A stretch of DNA of 64,000 nt from Caballeronia sp. dw_276 (GTDB lineage: Bacteria > Pseudomonadota > Gammaproteobacteria > Burkholderiales > Burkholderiaceae), in contig NZ_JAAVUV010000011.1 of assembly GCF_018449635.1 (NCBI RefSeq), positions 62,001 through 126,000 of the forward strand. Reading direction: 5' to 3'. Of the stretch, positions 43,285-52,360 are shown piece after piece. Under the pieces are notes generated by a model. It was not told the DNA's origin and did no database searches. It saw only the letters and a list, made by a program, of their open reading frames with translations. How positions within the stretch are numbered: the stretch's first letter is position 1; every line of letters begins with the position of its first letter. A program made the translations under genes and the position numbers.

Positions 43285-43416
43285 TCTAAATATTTGATTG
43301 TTCTAACGCCTCTACGTTATCGCAACTTTCCGCACACCTATCTCAATAAAGAGGCAGGAGCGCGGGCGGTGACTTGCATTGATGTTCTCGATTACGCGTT
43401 AGCGCGTCTGCGCGCT

Positions 43417-44031
43417 TCAATCCTTCAACGCCACGCGAATTCCCAACCCTATGAACGTCGCGCCCGCCAGCCGGTCGAGCCACAGGCCGACCTTCGGACG
43501 GCGCTTCAAATACGCGCCGATCATCCCTGCAGCTACGCCAAATACCGAGAACACCACCACGGTCTGAAGCATGAACACGCCGCCCAGTTCGAACATCTGC
43601 AGCATCACGCTTTGCGCGCCGTGCGGATTCACGAACTGCGGCAGGAACACGATGAAAAACAACGTCACTTTCGGATTCAACAGATTCCCAATCACGCTCT
43701 GACGAAACACGGTCGTCAACGGCTGGGGCGGCCGCTCGTGCGCGCTCGACAAACCCTTGCTGCGGATCGCCTTGATGCCGATCCAGATCAGATAAGCGGC
43801 GCCCGCCAGTTTCACGATCTCGAACGCTACTTGCGATGACTTCAACAGCGCCGCCACGCCTAGCGCTGCAAGCGTCGTGTGAAACGAAATGCCGGCTGCA
43901 AAACCGAGCGCGGCGACAAGTCCAGCCGCGCGTCCCTGCGATATCCCACGCGCCAGCACTTGCAGGTTATCGGGACCGGGAGCCGCCGTTATTGCAATCG
44001 ATGCAGCCAGAAACAGAAGGAAATTTGGCAT
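43417..44031 (-). CDS. LysE/RhtB family amino-acid exporter
   Basis: A 204-residue, six-helix exporter. The family signature is visible at the N terminus as PNFLLFLAASIAITAAPGPDNL with the conserved PGPD, followed by GRAAGLVAALGFAAGISFHT and LLNPKVTLFFIVFLPQFVNP. Members export lysine, homoserine, threonine or related compounds; the substrate is not predictable. It ends 17 bases before apt is reached on the same strand (apt is upstream), so the two may be co-transcribed. The 132-base gap on the other side separates it from the toxin gene. Confidence 0.92.
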   Translation of the reverse strand: MPNFLLFLAASIAITAAPGPDNLQVLARGISQGRAAGLVAALGFAAGISFHTTLAALGVAALLKSSQVAFEIVKLAGAAYLIWIGIKAIRSKGLSSAHERPPQPLTTVFRQSVIGNLLNPKVTLFFIVFLPQFVNPHGAQSVMLQMFELGGVFMLQTVVVFSVFGVAAGMIGAYLKRRPKVGLWLDRLAGATFIGLGIRVALKD

Positions 44032-44048
44032 GGCTCAAAGCGCTCCAG

Positions 44049-44624
44049 TCAATGACCGTCGAATTCGCAAACGGTGAACAACGGCAATCCGGAATCGCGC
44101 AGAAGTTTCGATCCGCCGAGCGCCGGCAGGTCGATGATCGCCGCGCCCTCCACCACCTCGGCGCCCAGGCGCTCCAGCAGGAGCTTGCCCGCCATCATCG
44201 TGCCGCCAGTCGCAATCAGGTCGTCCACGAGCACCACGCGCTCACCCGGCTTGCACGCGTCCTCGTGGATTTCAACTGTCGCGCTGCCGTATTCAAGCTC
44301 GTACGACTGCGACAGGGTCTTGTACGGCAGCTTGCCTTTTTTGCGGATTGGCACGAAACCCAGGCTCAGCTCGTAAGCGAGGATCGGCCCGATGATAAAA
44401 CCACGCGCATCGAGCCCGGCGATCGTATCAATACCCGCATCTATATAGCGCTGCACCAGCAAATCGATCAACGTGCGCAATGCGCGCCGGTCTTGAAGCA
44501 CGGGCGTGATATCGCGAAATTGCACGCCAGGCTGCGGCCAGTCCGGAACCGTGCGGATTCGCTCGCGGATGAAACTCGTTGGATCGGATAACGGCGAAAC
44601 CACCGGCGCTGCTGTTGAGGACAT
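44049..44624 (-). CDS. apt: Adenine phosphoribosyltransferase
   Basis: Apt salvages adenine to AMP using PRPP. The 191-residue protein has the PRPP-binding signature VVLVDDLIATGGTMMAG (about residues 130-146), the adenine-site region GLDARGFIIGPILAYELSLGFVPIRKKGKLP and the N-terminal PDWPQPGVQFRDITPVL. All are typical of the family, and the length fits. Its PRPP supply comes from Prs, encoded further along at 61973-62926. It is flanked on one side by the KefB-like gene and on the other by the LysE gene, all on the minus strand with short gaps, so a three-gene transcript is plausible. Confidence 0.96.
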   Translation of the reverse strand: MSSTAAPVVSPLSDPTSFIRERIRTVPDWPQPGVQFRDITPVLQDRRALRTLIDLLVQRYIDAGIDTIAGLDARGFIIGPILAYELSLGFVPIRKKGKLPYKTLSQSYELEYGSATVEIHEDACKPGERVVLVDDLIATGGTMMAGKLLLERLGAEVVEGAAIIDLPALGGSKLLRDSGLPLFTVCEFDGH

Positions 44625-44642
44625 GATCTCTCCGGAAAAACG

Positions 44643-46646
44643 TCAGGCTACCGCGCCCGCGCGGCGCGTGCGCGACAGCCGTTCTTCGGCTCGCTGCAAC
44701 GCTTCAGGCAAGCCGCGCAGCACCACAATGTCGCTCGCGCGCAGCTTGGTTTCAGGATCGGGCTCCACGCCGCGAATCCCGTGACGGCGAATCGCCGTGA
44801 CTTCCACGCCGTCATCTACAAGCCCGAGTTCATCGAGCGTGCGGCCCACGGCGTCGGCGTTTTCATCGACGGGAACCGATTGTAGCCGCACCTGCTCGCG
44901 GCGTTCTTCGTCGTCGGAATCATCCGCGCCGTGAAAATATCCGCGCAGCAAGCTGTAACGCTCGTCGCGCATTTCTTCCACGCGACGCACCACGCGCCGC
45001 ATCGGCACGCCCATCAGCACGAGCGTGTGAGAAGCCAGCATCAGGCTGCCTTCCACGATTTCCGGAATCACTTCGGTCGCGCCCGATGCGATCAGCTTCT
45101 CGAGATCGGCGTCATCGACGGTACGCACGATGGTCGGCAACGTCGGTTCCAGCTCATGAATGCTGTGCAACACGCGCAACGCCGACGGCGTATTGGCAAA
45201 CGTGATGGCAACCGTCGCCGCACGATGCAAACCAGCCGCGACCAGCGCCTCGCGCCGCCCGGCGTCGCCGTAGACGACGCTTTCGCCCGCCGCCGCAGCA
45301 GCAGCCACGCGGTCAGGATCCAGATCGAGCGCCACGTAGGACAAACCTTCGTGCTCGAGCATCCGCGCCAGATTCTGCCCCGCGCGGCCGTAGCCGCAGA
45401 TGATCACGTGGCCGCTCTGCTTGATGCTGTGCGTCGCGATACGCGTCATCTGCAACGATTGCCGCAACCATTCCGTCGACGAAAGCCGCAGCACGATCCG
45501 GTCGGCGTTCTGGATGATGAACGGCGCGGCCAGCATGGAAAGCAGCATCGACGAGAGGATGGCTTGCAGCAGGACGGGCTCGACGAGATGTTTATCGAGG
45601 ATCAGGTTCAGCAGCACGAAACCGAATTCGCCGGCTTGCGCGAGGTTCAGGCCGGTGCGCATGGCGACGCCGGGCGGCGAGCCGAAAAGCCGCGCAAGCC
45701 CGGTGATCATTACGGCCTTGAGCAGAATCGGCACGATGAAAAACGTTGCCACAAGGAATGGATGTTCCCAGATGACGCGCGGATTGAGCAGCATGCCGGT
45801 GGTCACGAAGAACAGACCGAGCAGCACGTCGCGAAACGGCTTGATGTCCTCTTCCACCTGATGCCGGTACGGCGTCTCCGCGATCAGCATCCCCGCAATG
45901 AAAGCGCCGAGCGCGAGCGACAAGCCGAATTTATCGGTGATGAACGCGGCGCCCAGCGTCACCAGCAACAGGTTCAGCATGAAGAGCTCTTGCGACCGTC
46001 GACGCGCGACGATATTGAACCACCGCGTCATGAACTTCTGGCCAAGGAACAACAGCACCGTCAACGCCACGACAATCTTCACGGCGGCAATGGCGAGCCA
46101 GAACGCGAGTTCTTTCGAATTCCCGTTACCAAATGCCGCAATGATGATCAGCAGCGGCACCACGGCCAGATCCTGGAACAGCAGCACACCGAAGATATTG
46201 CGGCCGTGTTCGGATTCGAGTTCAAGCCGTTCCGCGAGCATTTTCGAAACAATCGCCGTCGACGACATGGACAACGCGCCGCCGAGCGCGATGCTCGCTT
46301 CCCACGACATATCGGTCCAGAAATTCGCGATCCAGCCAAACAGCAGCGCAAGCAGGATGGTCCCGCCGACCTGGCTCGCGCCAAGTCCGAACACAATCCT
46401 GCGCATCGATCTCAATTTAGATAATGAGAACTCAAGCCCGATCGAAAACATCAGGAACACGACGCCGAATTCGGCGAGATGCTGCGCACGTTCGCTGTCC
46501 GGCGCGATGCCCGCCGCATGCGGGCCGACAATGATCCCCACCGCCAGATACCCGAGCATGGGCGGCAGGTTGAAAAAGCGGAACACGACGACGCCGACCA
46601 CTGAACACAGCAGTAACAGCAACGTCATTTCAAGCGGAGAAGTCAT
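44643..46646 (-). CDS. KefB/YbaL-type cation:proton antiporter with RCK domains
   Basis: A 667-residue CPA2 antiporter: about 12 membrane helices (1-390) with FNLPPMLGYLAVGIIVGPHA and ALGAFIAGMLIAETPYRHQV, then an RCK_N (TrkA-N) domain with HVIICGYGRAGQNLARML (NAD-binding GxGxxG), then an RCK_C domain (about 570-650). It should exchange K+ or Na+ for protons at the inner membrane with ligand gating by the RCK part. The start MTSPLEMTLLL was chosen by hydrophobic onset and a GAGG site; the longer frame adds 75 residues of non-protein-like sequence overlapping the kdsD promoter. It is divergent from kdsD. Confidence 0.92.
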   Translation of the reverse strand: MTSPLEMTLLLLLCSVVGVVVFRFFNLPPMLGYLAVGIIVGPHAAGIAPDSERAQHLAEFGVVFLMFSIGLEFSLSKLRSMRRIVFGLGASQVGGTILLALLFGWIANFWTDMSWEASIALGGALSMSSTAIVSKMLAERLELESEHGRNIFGVLLFQDLAVVPLLIIIAAFGNGNSKELAFWLAIAAVKIVVALTVLLFLGQKFMTRWFNIVARRRSQELFMLNLLLVTLGAAFITDKFGLSLALGAFIAGMLIAETPYRHQVEEDIKPFRDVLLGLFFVTTGMLLNPRVIWEHPFLVATFFIVPILLKAVMITGLARLFGSPPGVAMRTGLNLAQAGEFGFVLLNLILDKHLVEPVLLQAILSSMLLSMLAAPFIIQNADRIVLRLSSTEWLRQSLQMTRIATHSIKQSGHVIICGYGRAGQNLARMLEHEGLSYVALDLDPDRVAAAAAAGESVVYGDAGRREALVAAGLHRAATVAITFANTPSALRVLHSIHELEPTLPTIVRTVDDADLEKLIASGATEVIPEIVEGSLMLASHTLVLMGVPMRRVVRRVEEMRDERYSLLRGYFHGADDSDDEERREQVRLQSVPVDENADAVGRTLDELGLVDDGVEVTAIRRHGIRGVEPDPETKLRASDIVVLRGLPEALQRAEERLSRTRRAGAVA

Positions 46647-46809
46647 CCGTCTGGAATCCTCGTTGGTCGTTGGATTGCGGATCGGTTTCATCCAGGCGCC
46701 GGCTGCTTGCCAGCACGACTGGAAGCCCGACCTGCGTGGGCGGATGAGCGCGGAAACGGCGACGGGTAAAGCCCGGCGGCCGCCGTCCGGCGCGGCATAA
46801 AGGTGCCTT

Positions 46810-46818
46810 TGATATACT
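46810..46818 (+). promoter_or_regulatory. Extended -10 promoter of kdsD, predicted to give a leaderless mRNA
   Basis: TGATATACT is an extended -10 element (TGnTATACT). Six bases separate it from the kdsD ATG at 46825, so the usual start point falls on the A of the ATG. No Shine-Dalgarno is present in between. Confidence 0.55.
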
Positions 46819-46824
46819 CCGCGC

Positions 46825-47808
46825 ATGATAGCGAAAATCAATGGCGACCGGGCACTTGCGCTGGCTCGCACCGTGCTCGAAATTGAAGCCGACGCTGTTC
46901 GAGGCCTGTCCGCTCAACTCGATGACAACTTCACCGGCGCCGTCGAATTCCTGCTCGGATGCAAGGGCCGCGTGGTGGTATCGGGCATCGGAAAATCCGG
47001 GCATATAGCCCGCAAATTCGCGGCTACGCTCGCAAGCACCGGCACGCCTGGTTTCTTCGTTCATCCGGCGGAAGCCAGCCACGGCGATCTTGGCATGGTA
47101 ACCGCTGACGATGTGTTTATCGCGTTATCGAATTCTGGTGAAACTTCTGAACTCGTCGCCATCCTGCCGATCATCAAGCGCCTCGGCGCCAAGCTGATCG
47201 CCATCACCGGCAGCCCCGAATCCAGCCTCGCGAAACTCGCCGACGTGCATCTGAACGCACACGTCGACAAGGAAGCGTGCCCGATGAACCTGTCGCCCAC
47301 GGCCAGCACGACCGCGGTTCTCGCGCTGAGCGACGCGCTCGCGGTCGCCGTGCTCGACGCCCGCGGCTTCGGCCCGGAAGACTTCGCGCGCTCGCATCCG
47401 GGCGGCGCGCTCGGCCGGCGCCTTTTGACATATGTACGCGACGTGATGCGCACGGACGACGAAGTGCCGGTCGTGTCGCTCGACGCCACCGTGTCCGACG
47501 CCCTCTTCCAGATCACCGCGAAGCGCATGGGCATGACGGCCGTGGTGAACGGGAAGAATCACGTTGAAGGCATTTTCACCGACGGCGACCTGCGCCGCAT
47601 TCTCCAGCGCGAAGGCGACTTCCGCGCGCTGCCGCTGGCGGATGTCATGACCCGTAATCCGCAAACCATCGGTGCGGACCATCTCGCGGTGGAAGCGGTG
47701 GAACTGATGGAGCGTTATCGCATCAATCAGATGCTGGTCGTCGATGAAAACGCGATCCTGATCGGCGCCCTGAACATGCATGACCTCTTTTCCAAGAAGG
47801 TAATCTGA
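46825..47808 (+). CDS. kdsD: D-arabinose 5-phosphate isomerase KdsD
   Basis: KdsD converts D-ribulose 5-phosphate to D-arabinose 5-phosphate, the first step to Kdo for lipopolysaccharide. The 327-residue protein has an N-terminal SIS domain (VVVSGIGKSGHIARKFAATL; HPAEASHGDLGMV; IALSNSGETSEL) and a C-terminal pair of CBS domains (VMRTDDEVPVVSLDATVSDA; VMTRNPQTIGADHLAVEAVE). The length equals that of E. coli KdsD. Its stop overlaps the kdsC start (TGATG), and the five genes to lptB are tightly packed, forming one LPS operon. Confidence 0.97.
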   Translation: MIAKINGDRALALARTVLEIEADAVRGLSAQLDDNFTGAVEFLLGCKGRVVVSGIGKSGHIARKFAATLASTGTPGFFVHPAEASHGDLGMVTADDVFIALSNSGETSELVAILPIIKRLGAKLIAITGSPESSLAKLADVHLNAHVDKEACPMNLSPTASTTAVLALSDALAVAVLDARGFGPEDFARSHPGGALGRRLLTYVRDVMRTDDEVPVVSLDATVSDALFQITAKRMGMTAVVNGKNHVEGIFTDGDLRRILQREGDFRALPLADVMTRNPQTIGADHLAVEAVELMERYRINQMLVVDENAILIGALNMHDLFSKKVI

Positions 47809-48371
47809 TGTCGACCTTGTCTTTCACGCCGGATGTTGGTGCAACGGAAGACGCGCACGACCGCGCGAGCCGCGTGAAGCTGATGATTTTCGACATCGAC
47901 GGCGTGTTCACCGACGGCAGCCTGTTTTTCACCGCCACCGGCGACGCCATGAAGTCCTTCAATTCACTCGACGGCCACGGCGTGAAGATGCTGCAATCGG
48001 CCGGCGTGCAGACGGCGATCATCACCGGGCGCAACTCGGGAATCGTCGCGGCGCGCGCGGGTGAACTGGGTATCACGCACCTCCACCAAGGCGTCGCCGA
48101 TAAAACCATCGCGCTGGCCGAATTGCTGCAAAGCACCGGCATTTCGGCGACCGAATGCGGCTACATGGGCGACGACTGGCCCGATCTCGCCGTCATGCGC
48201 CTGTGTGGTTTCGCCGCTGCGCCCGCCAATGCGCATGAAGAAGTGCTGCGACGCGTGCACTTCGCGGCATCGAAACGGGGTGGCGAAGGCGCGGTGCGAG
48301 AAGTCTGCGACGCAATCTTGCGCGCGCAGGATCGCTATGACGGCCTGCTCGCAGCCGCTATTGGAGCCTGA
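47808..48371 (+). CDS. kdsC: 3-deoxy-D-manno-octulosonate 8-phosphate phosphatase KdsC
   Basis: KdsC dephosphorylates Kdo-8-phosphate to Kdo. This 187-residue HAD phosphatase has the nucleophile/acid pair D29 and D31 in MIFDIDGVFTDGSL, motif II in IITGRNSG and motif IV in MGDDWPDLAVMRLCG. As a C0-type HAD without a cap it should form a tetramer. It starts on the last base of kdsD and ends 5 bases before lptC, keeping the order found in E. coli. Confidence 0.97.
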   Translation: MSTLSFTPDVGATEDAHDRASRVKLMIFDIDGVFTDGSLFFTATGDAMKSFNSLDGHGVKMLQSAGVQTAIITGRNSGIVAARAGELGITHLHQGVADKTIALAELLQSTGISATECGYMGDDWPDLAVMRLCGFAAAPANAHEEVLRRVHFAASKRGGEGAVREVCDAILRAQDRYDGLLAAAIGA

Positions 48372-48376
48372 TCCTC

Positions 48377-48973
48377 ATGGCGCGCCCGACCAAACTGACA
48401 TCACTTTTGCCGCTCGTCGCCATGGCGGCGCTCGCCGGCGTCACGTACTGGCTGCTTCAGGCCACGCTTCCGCCCGCGCAAACGCCGGAGCGCCCGAAGG
48501 AACACGCGCCCGACTACTTTGCCAACAACTTCTCGGTCTCCGAGCTCGACACCACCGGCACGACGCAATACCGGCTGACGGCCATATCGATGGTGCATTA
48601 CGAGGACGACGAAAACAGCGACCTGGTCAAACCGGCCATGCGCATGTTCCAGCCGCTGCGGCCGACCGTCACGGCGACTTCCGAGCGCGGGACGGTGAAC
48701 GGTGATGTATCGATTGTCGATTTGTACGAAAACGCCCACCTGTTGCGGGTCGCCGGCTTCGGCGACCCGCAGATGACAGCGGATTCCGAGCACTTCCGGA
48801 TCCTTGTGAACGACGATGTCATTGAAACAGAAAAGCCGGTTAAACTTCAGCGCGGTCCGTCGGTGATGACGGGCGACGGCATGAATTACAACAACGCGAC
48901 CCGGGTAATGAAGCTCTTCGGCACGGTACGTGGCCAGATCGCCGCCTCCACCCTGAACAACTCATCCAAATAA
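48377..48973 (+). CDS. lptC: LPS export ABC transporter periplasmic protein LptC
   Basis: LptC receives LPS from the LptBFG complex and hands it to LptA. The 198-residue protein has one N-terminal transmembrane anchor (SLLPLVAMAALAGVTYWLLQ) and a periplasmic beta-jellyroll with the family motif DYFANNFSVSELDTTGTTQY and HYEDDENSDLVKPAMRMF. The sequence ASERGTVNGD is replaced here by TSERGTVNGDVSIVDLYENA, as usual for beta-proteobacteria. It lies between kdsC and lptA in the operon. Confidence 0.95.
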   Translation: MARPTKLTSLLPLVAMAALAGVTYWLLQATLPPAQTPERPKEHAPDYFANNFSVSELDTTGTTQYRLTAISMVHYEDDENSDLVKPAMRMFQPLRPTVTATSERGTVNGDVSIVDLYENAHLLRVAGFGDPQMTADSEHFRILVNDDVIETEKPVKLQRGPSVMTGDGMNYNNATRVMKLFGTVRGQIAASTLNNSSK

Positions 48974-49021
48974 ACCCGGCAGTTCCGACGAATTGCGCTT
49001 AATCCATTCAAGTGTGACTGC

Positions 49022-49720
49022 ATGAACAAACCGTTTCTCCGACCCGAATCCGGCCGTCTGCGTGCAGCCCGCGCTGCATTCATACGCCGCGCCGCACGCC
49101 TCGTGCAATTCGGGATTGCGGCAGCCAGCGTGGCGTTGCCGCTGGCAGGTTTCGCACCCGCTGCACACGCCGAACGCGCCGATAACGACAAGCCGCTGAA
49201 CATTGAAGCGGACAACATGACGTATGACGACCTGAAGCAGGTCAACATCTTCACAGGTCATGTGGTCGCGACCAAAGGCACGATCATCATCAAGGCTGAC
49301 CGTGTGGACGTGACGCAGGATCCGCAGGGTTACCAGTACGCCACGGGCACGTCGACGGGCGGCAATCTCTCGTATTTCCGCCAGAAACGCGACGGCCTGG
49401 ACGAATACATCGAAGGCAATGCCGTGCGGATCGACTACGACGGCAAGCAGGACCTCACCACGCTCACCACGCGCGCGGTCGTGCGCCGCCTGGTCGGACT
49501 GACCAAGATTCAGGACGAAGTGCACGGCAGCGTGATCACCTACGACGGGCAGAAGGATTTCTACACGGCGAAAGCCGGCAAGGATGTCTCAGGTCCGGGC
49601 AACCCCACGGGTCGCGTTCGCGCCATGCTCGCTCCGCGCAACGGCGGCGCAGCGCCGCTGACAGGCGGGCCTGCCAAGCTCACCCCGTCCAACACGTTGC
49701 AAGGATCGCCGCAGCCGTGA
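49022..49720 (+). CDS. lptA: LPS transport periplasmic protein LptA
   Basis: LptA forms the periplasmic bridge that carries LPS to the outer membrane. The 232-residue protein has an arginine-rich signal peptide (cleaved near AAHAERA, about residue 50) and the OstA beta-jellyroll: KPLNIEADNMTYDDLKQVNIF, HVVATKGTIIIKADRV, and YIEGNAVRIDYDGKQDL. The C-terminal 30 residues are a Pro/Gly/Ala-rich tail, longer than in E. coli. Its stop overlaps the lptB start by 4 bases (GTGA). Confidence 0.95.
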   Translation: MNKPFLRPESGRLRAARAAFIRRAARLVQFGIAAASVALPLAGFAPAAHAERADNDKPLNIEADNMTYDDLKQVNIFTGHVVATKGTIIIKADRVDVTQDPQGYQYATGTSTGGNLSYFRQKRDGLDEYIEGNAVRIDYDGKQDLTTLTTRAVVRRLVGLTKIQDEVHGSVITYDGQKDFYTAKAGKDVSGPGNPTGRVRAMLAPRNGGAAPLTGGPAKLTPSNTLQGSPQP

Positions 49721-50499
49721 ACTCGCCCGCCATGCCTCATCGAAAGCCGGAAGGAACGAGCAGCTCGCTCACCGTCCGCAATCTGAAGAAACGCTACGGT
49801 TCGCGCACGGTCGTAAAGGACGTGTCGCTCGACGTGAAAAGCGGCGAAGTGGTCGGGCTGCTCGGGCCGAACGGTGCGGGCAAGACCACCTCTTTTTACA
49901 TGATCGTGGGCCTCGTTCCGCTCGATGCAGGCGAAATCGAACTCGACGGCACGTCCATCAGCCTGTTGCCGATCCACCAGCGAGCGCGCCTCGGGCTGTC
50001 GTATCTGCCGCAGGAAGCATCGGTTTTCCGCAAGCTGACCGTCGAGCAGAACATCCGCGCCGTGCTCGAACTGCAGACCGGCGAGAACGACAAACCGCTC
50101 TCAAAGCAGGCGATCACGGACCGCGCGGAAGCCCTGCTCGACGAACTCCAGATCGCGCATTTGCGCGAAAATCCGGCGCTTTCCCTGTCCGGCGGCGAAC
50201 GGCGTCGCGTGGAAATTGCCCGCGCGCTTGCCACGAACCCGGCTTTCATCCTGCTGGACGAACCGTTTGCGGGTGTCGATCCGATTGCCGTTCTGGAAAT
50301 CCAGAAGATCGTGAAGTTCCTGAAGCAGCGGAACATCGGCGTGCTGATCACGGACCACAACGTGCGCGAGACGCTCGGCATTTGCGATCACGCGTACATC
50401 ATCAGTGACGGCAGCGTGCTCGCGGCCGGCGCGCCGAGCGAAATCATCGAAAACGAGAGCGTGCGGCGCGTGTATCTCGGCGAACATTTCCGCATGTGA
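49717..50499 (+). CDS. lptB: LPS export ABC transporter ATP-binding protein LptB
   Basis: LptB is the ATPase that powers LPS extraction from the inner membrane. The 260-residue protein has Walker A GPNGAGKTTSFYM, the signature LSGGERRRVEIARAL, Walker B FILLDEPFAGVDP and the switch His in ITDHNV. The start is GTG at the lptA stop; an internal ATG at 49732 is the alternative. The permease partners LptF and LptG are not in the window, as is usual. A GC-rich palindrome with a T-run follows. Confidence 0.97.
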   Translation: MNSPAMPHRKPEGTSSSLTVRNLKKRYGSRTVVKDVSLDVKSGEVVGLLGPNGAGKTTSFYMIVGLVPLDAGEIELDGTSISLLPIHQRARLGLSYLPQEASVFRKLTVEQNIRAVLELQTGENDKPLSKQAITDRAEALLDELQIAHLRENPALSLSGGERRRVEIARALATNPAFILLDEPFAGVDPIAVLEIQKIVKFLKQRNIGVLITDHNVRETLGICDHAYIISDGSVLAAGAPSEIIENESVRRVYLGEHFRM

Positions 50500-50581
50500 C
50501 GGCGTGAACTACATGCCCGCAGTGCTGCAAAGCCCCTGTGGGCGGCAATGCGCGGCTTTGAAACAGCGCCAGCAAGTCTTT

Positions 50582-50612
50582 CGTGCCGCCCGCGGGCGGC
50601 ACGCTTGTTTTT
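50582..50612 (+). terminator. Perfect 22-bp palindrome and T-run after lptB
   Basis: cgtgccgcccg (50582-50592) is followed directly by its exact reverse complement (50593-50603) and then TTGTTTTT (50605-50612). It probably ends the LPS operon before rpoN. Confidence 0.7.
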
Positions 50613-50673
50613 GGCCGATCCCCGCGAGGTTTCGCGCCCGTGGCAAACTCTCTACAATGATTAAAACCTTGCC

Positions 50674-52188
50674 ATGAAAGCCAGCCTCCAACTACGCCTA
50701 TCGCAGCATCTTGCGCTCACTCCACAACTGCAGCAGTCCATCCGGCTGCTGCAGTTGTCGACGCTCGAATTGCAGCAGGAAGTCGCGATGGCCGTGGCGC
50801 AGAATCCGTTGCTCGAAAACGAGGACGACTGGACCACCAGTCCGCTGCGCGTGGCGGCGGACGGATCCCTGATCACCACCGGGGCATCGGTGAGCGCGCC
50901 CGACCCCATGATGAGCAATGGCACGTCGTCGAGCAGCACGACCGAGCGCTCGGAAAACGGCGACCCGCAAGGTGTCGATGAATACAACGGCATGAGTTCG
51001 TCGGACAACGGCCCGGATTCCAGTTCGTGGAATCTGGAGGATTACGGCCGCTCGAACAGCGGTTCCGACGACGACGACCTGCCTCCGCTGCAAATCCACG
51101 AATCCACGACCACGCTGCGCGATCACCTGATGTCGCAGTTGCGCATGACGAAGGCGAATCAGCGTGATCGTGCGTTGATCACGTTCCTGATCGAATCCCT
51201 GGATGAAGACGGTTATCTCACTTCCTCGCTCGACGAAGTGAAAGCCGATCTGCCCGACGAACTCGACGTGGATCTCGACGAATTGAGTGCCGCGCTCGCG
51301 CTGTTGCAAAGTTTCGATCCACCGGGCGTGGGCGGACGTTCTGCATCGGAATGTCTCAAGCTGCAGCTTCTGCGGCTGGATTCATCGCCCATCAGGACGC
51401 TGGCGCTCGATATCGTCATGCATCACCTGGAGTTGCTCGCCGCGCGCGATTTCACGCGCCTGCGCAAGCAGCTCAAAGCCTCCGATGACGCGCTGCGAGA
51501 CGCCCATTTGCTGATCCGCTCGCTCGAACCGTTTCCGGGCGCGGCGTTCGGAAAAAGTGAAGCCGATTACGTGGTCCCGGACATTCTCGTGCGCAAGATG
51601 TCTAGCGGATGGACGGCAGAATTGAATCCGGAAATCGTGCCGCGGCTTCGAATCAATCACCTTTACGCGAATATTTTGCGCAACAATCGCGGCGATCCGG
51701 GCAGCGGTTCGTTGCGCCAGCAACTGCAGGAAGCACGCTGGTTAATTAAAAATATTCAACAAAGATTCGAGACGATTCTTCGTGTGGCGCAGGCAATTGT
51801 GGAGCGTCAGAAGAACTTTTTCGCGCACGGTGAAATTGCAATGCGGCCCTTGGTTTTGAGGGAGATTGCTGATACGCTGGGTTTACACGAATCCACCGTC
51901 TCACGTGTGACAACCGGCAAGTACATGCTGACCCCGTTCGGGACGCTTGAATTTAAGTACTTCTTCGGATCGCACGTTTCTACCGACACGGGTGGCGCGG
52001 CATCGTCAACGGCGATCCGGGCACTCATCAAGCAACTGATAGGAGCCGAAGACTCAAAATCTCCTCTTTCAGACAGCCGCATCGCCGAATTGCTGGCGGA
52101 ACAAGGATTTGTGGTGGCGCGCCGCACGGTGGCCAAATATCGCGAAGCCCTGAAAATTCCGGCAGTGAATCTGCGAAAGTCTCTGTAG
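50674..52188 (+). CDS. rpoN: RNA polymerase sigma-54 factor RpoN
   Basis: Sigma-54 directs RNA polymerase to -24/-12 promoters and needs enhancer-binding activators. The 504-residue protein has region I, rich in Gln and Leu (LQLRLSQHLALTPQLQQSI, LQLSTLELQQEV), an acidic region II (about 90-150), the core-binding domain, the HTH (IADTLGLHESTVSRVTTGKY) and the RpoN box ARRTVAKYREA near 482-492. A -10 element TACAAT lies at 50653-50658, so rpoN probably has its own promoter after the lptB terminator. Confidence 0.97.
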   Translation: MKASLQLRLSQHLALTPQLQQSIRLLQLSTLELQQEVAMAVAQNPLLENEDDWTTSPLRVAADGSLITTGASVSAPDPMMSNGTSSSSTTERSENGDPQGVDEYNGMSSSDNGPDSSSWNLEDYGRSNSGSDDDDLPPLQIHESTTTLRDHLMSQLRMTKANQRDRALITFLIESLDEDGYLTSSLDEVKADLPDELDVDLDELSAALALLQSFDPPGVGGRSASECLKLQLLRLDSSPIRTLALDIVMHHLELLAARDFTRLRKQLKASDDALRDAHLLIRSLEPFPGAAFGKSEADYVVPDILVRKMSSGWTAELNPEIVPRLRINHLYANILRNNRGDPGSGSLRQQLQEARWLIKNIQQRFETILRVAQAIVERQKNFFAHGEIAMRPLVLREIADTLGLHESTVSRVTTGKYMLTPFGTLEFKYFFGSHVSTDTGGAASSTAIRALIKQLIGAEDSKSPLSDSRIAELLAEQGFVVARRTVAKYREALKIPAVNLRKSL

Positions 52189-52360
52189 CCCGCTGCATGT
52201 TGCGGCGGGCCTTTACCGGCCGCGTCGCGAACACGCGAACGAGCCGGCCGATGCGTTCCCCGATCCGTTCAGCCGTCGAGCAAATGGCCAACCACGGGCG
52301 CAGCGACCGGTTTTCAGCAGCGCAAAAGCGACCAGGCGGCCATTAGCTTGGAGAGCAACT

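Noticed and set aside
44931..46424. A 497-codon plus-strand frame
   Set aside because: It is antisense to the KefB-like antiporter and is composed of His/Arg/Gln-rich sequence without any fold signature.
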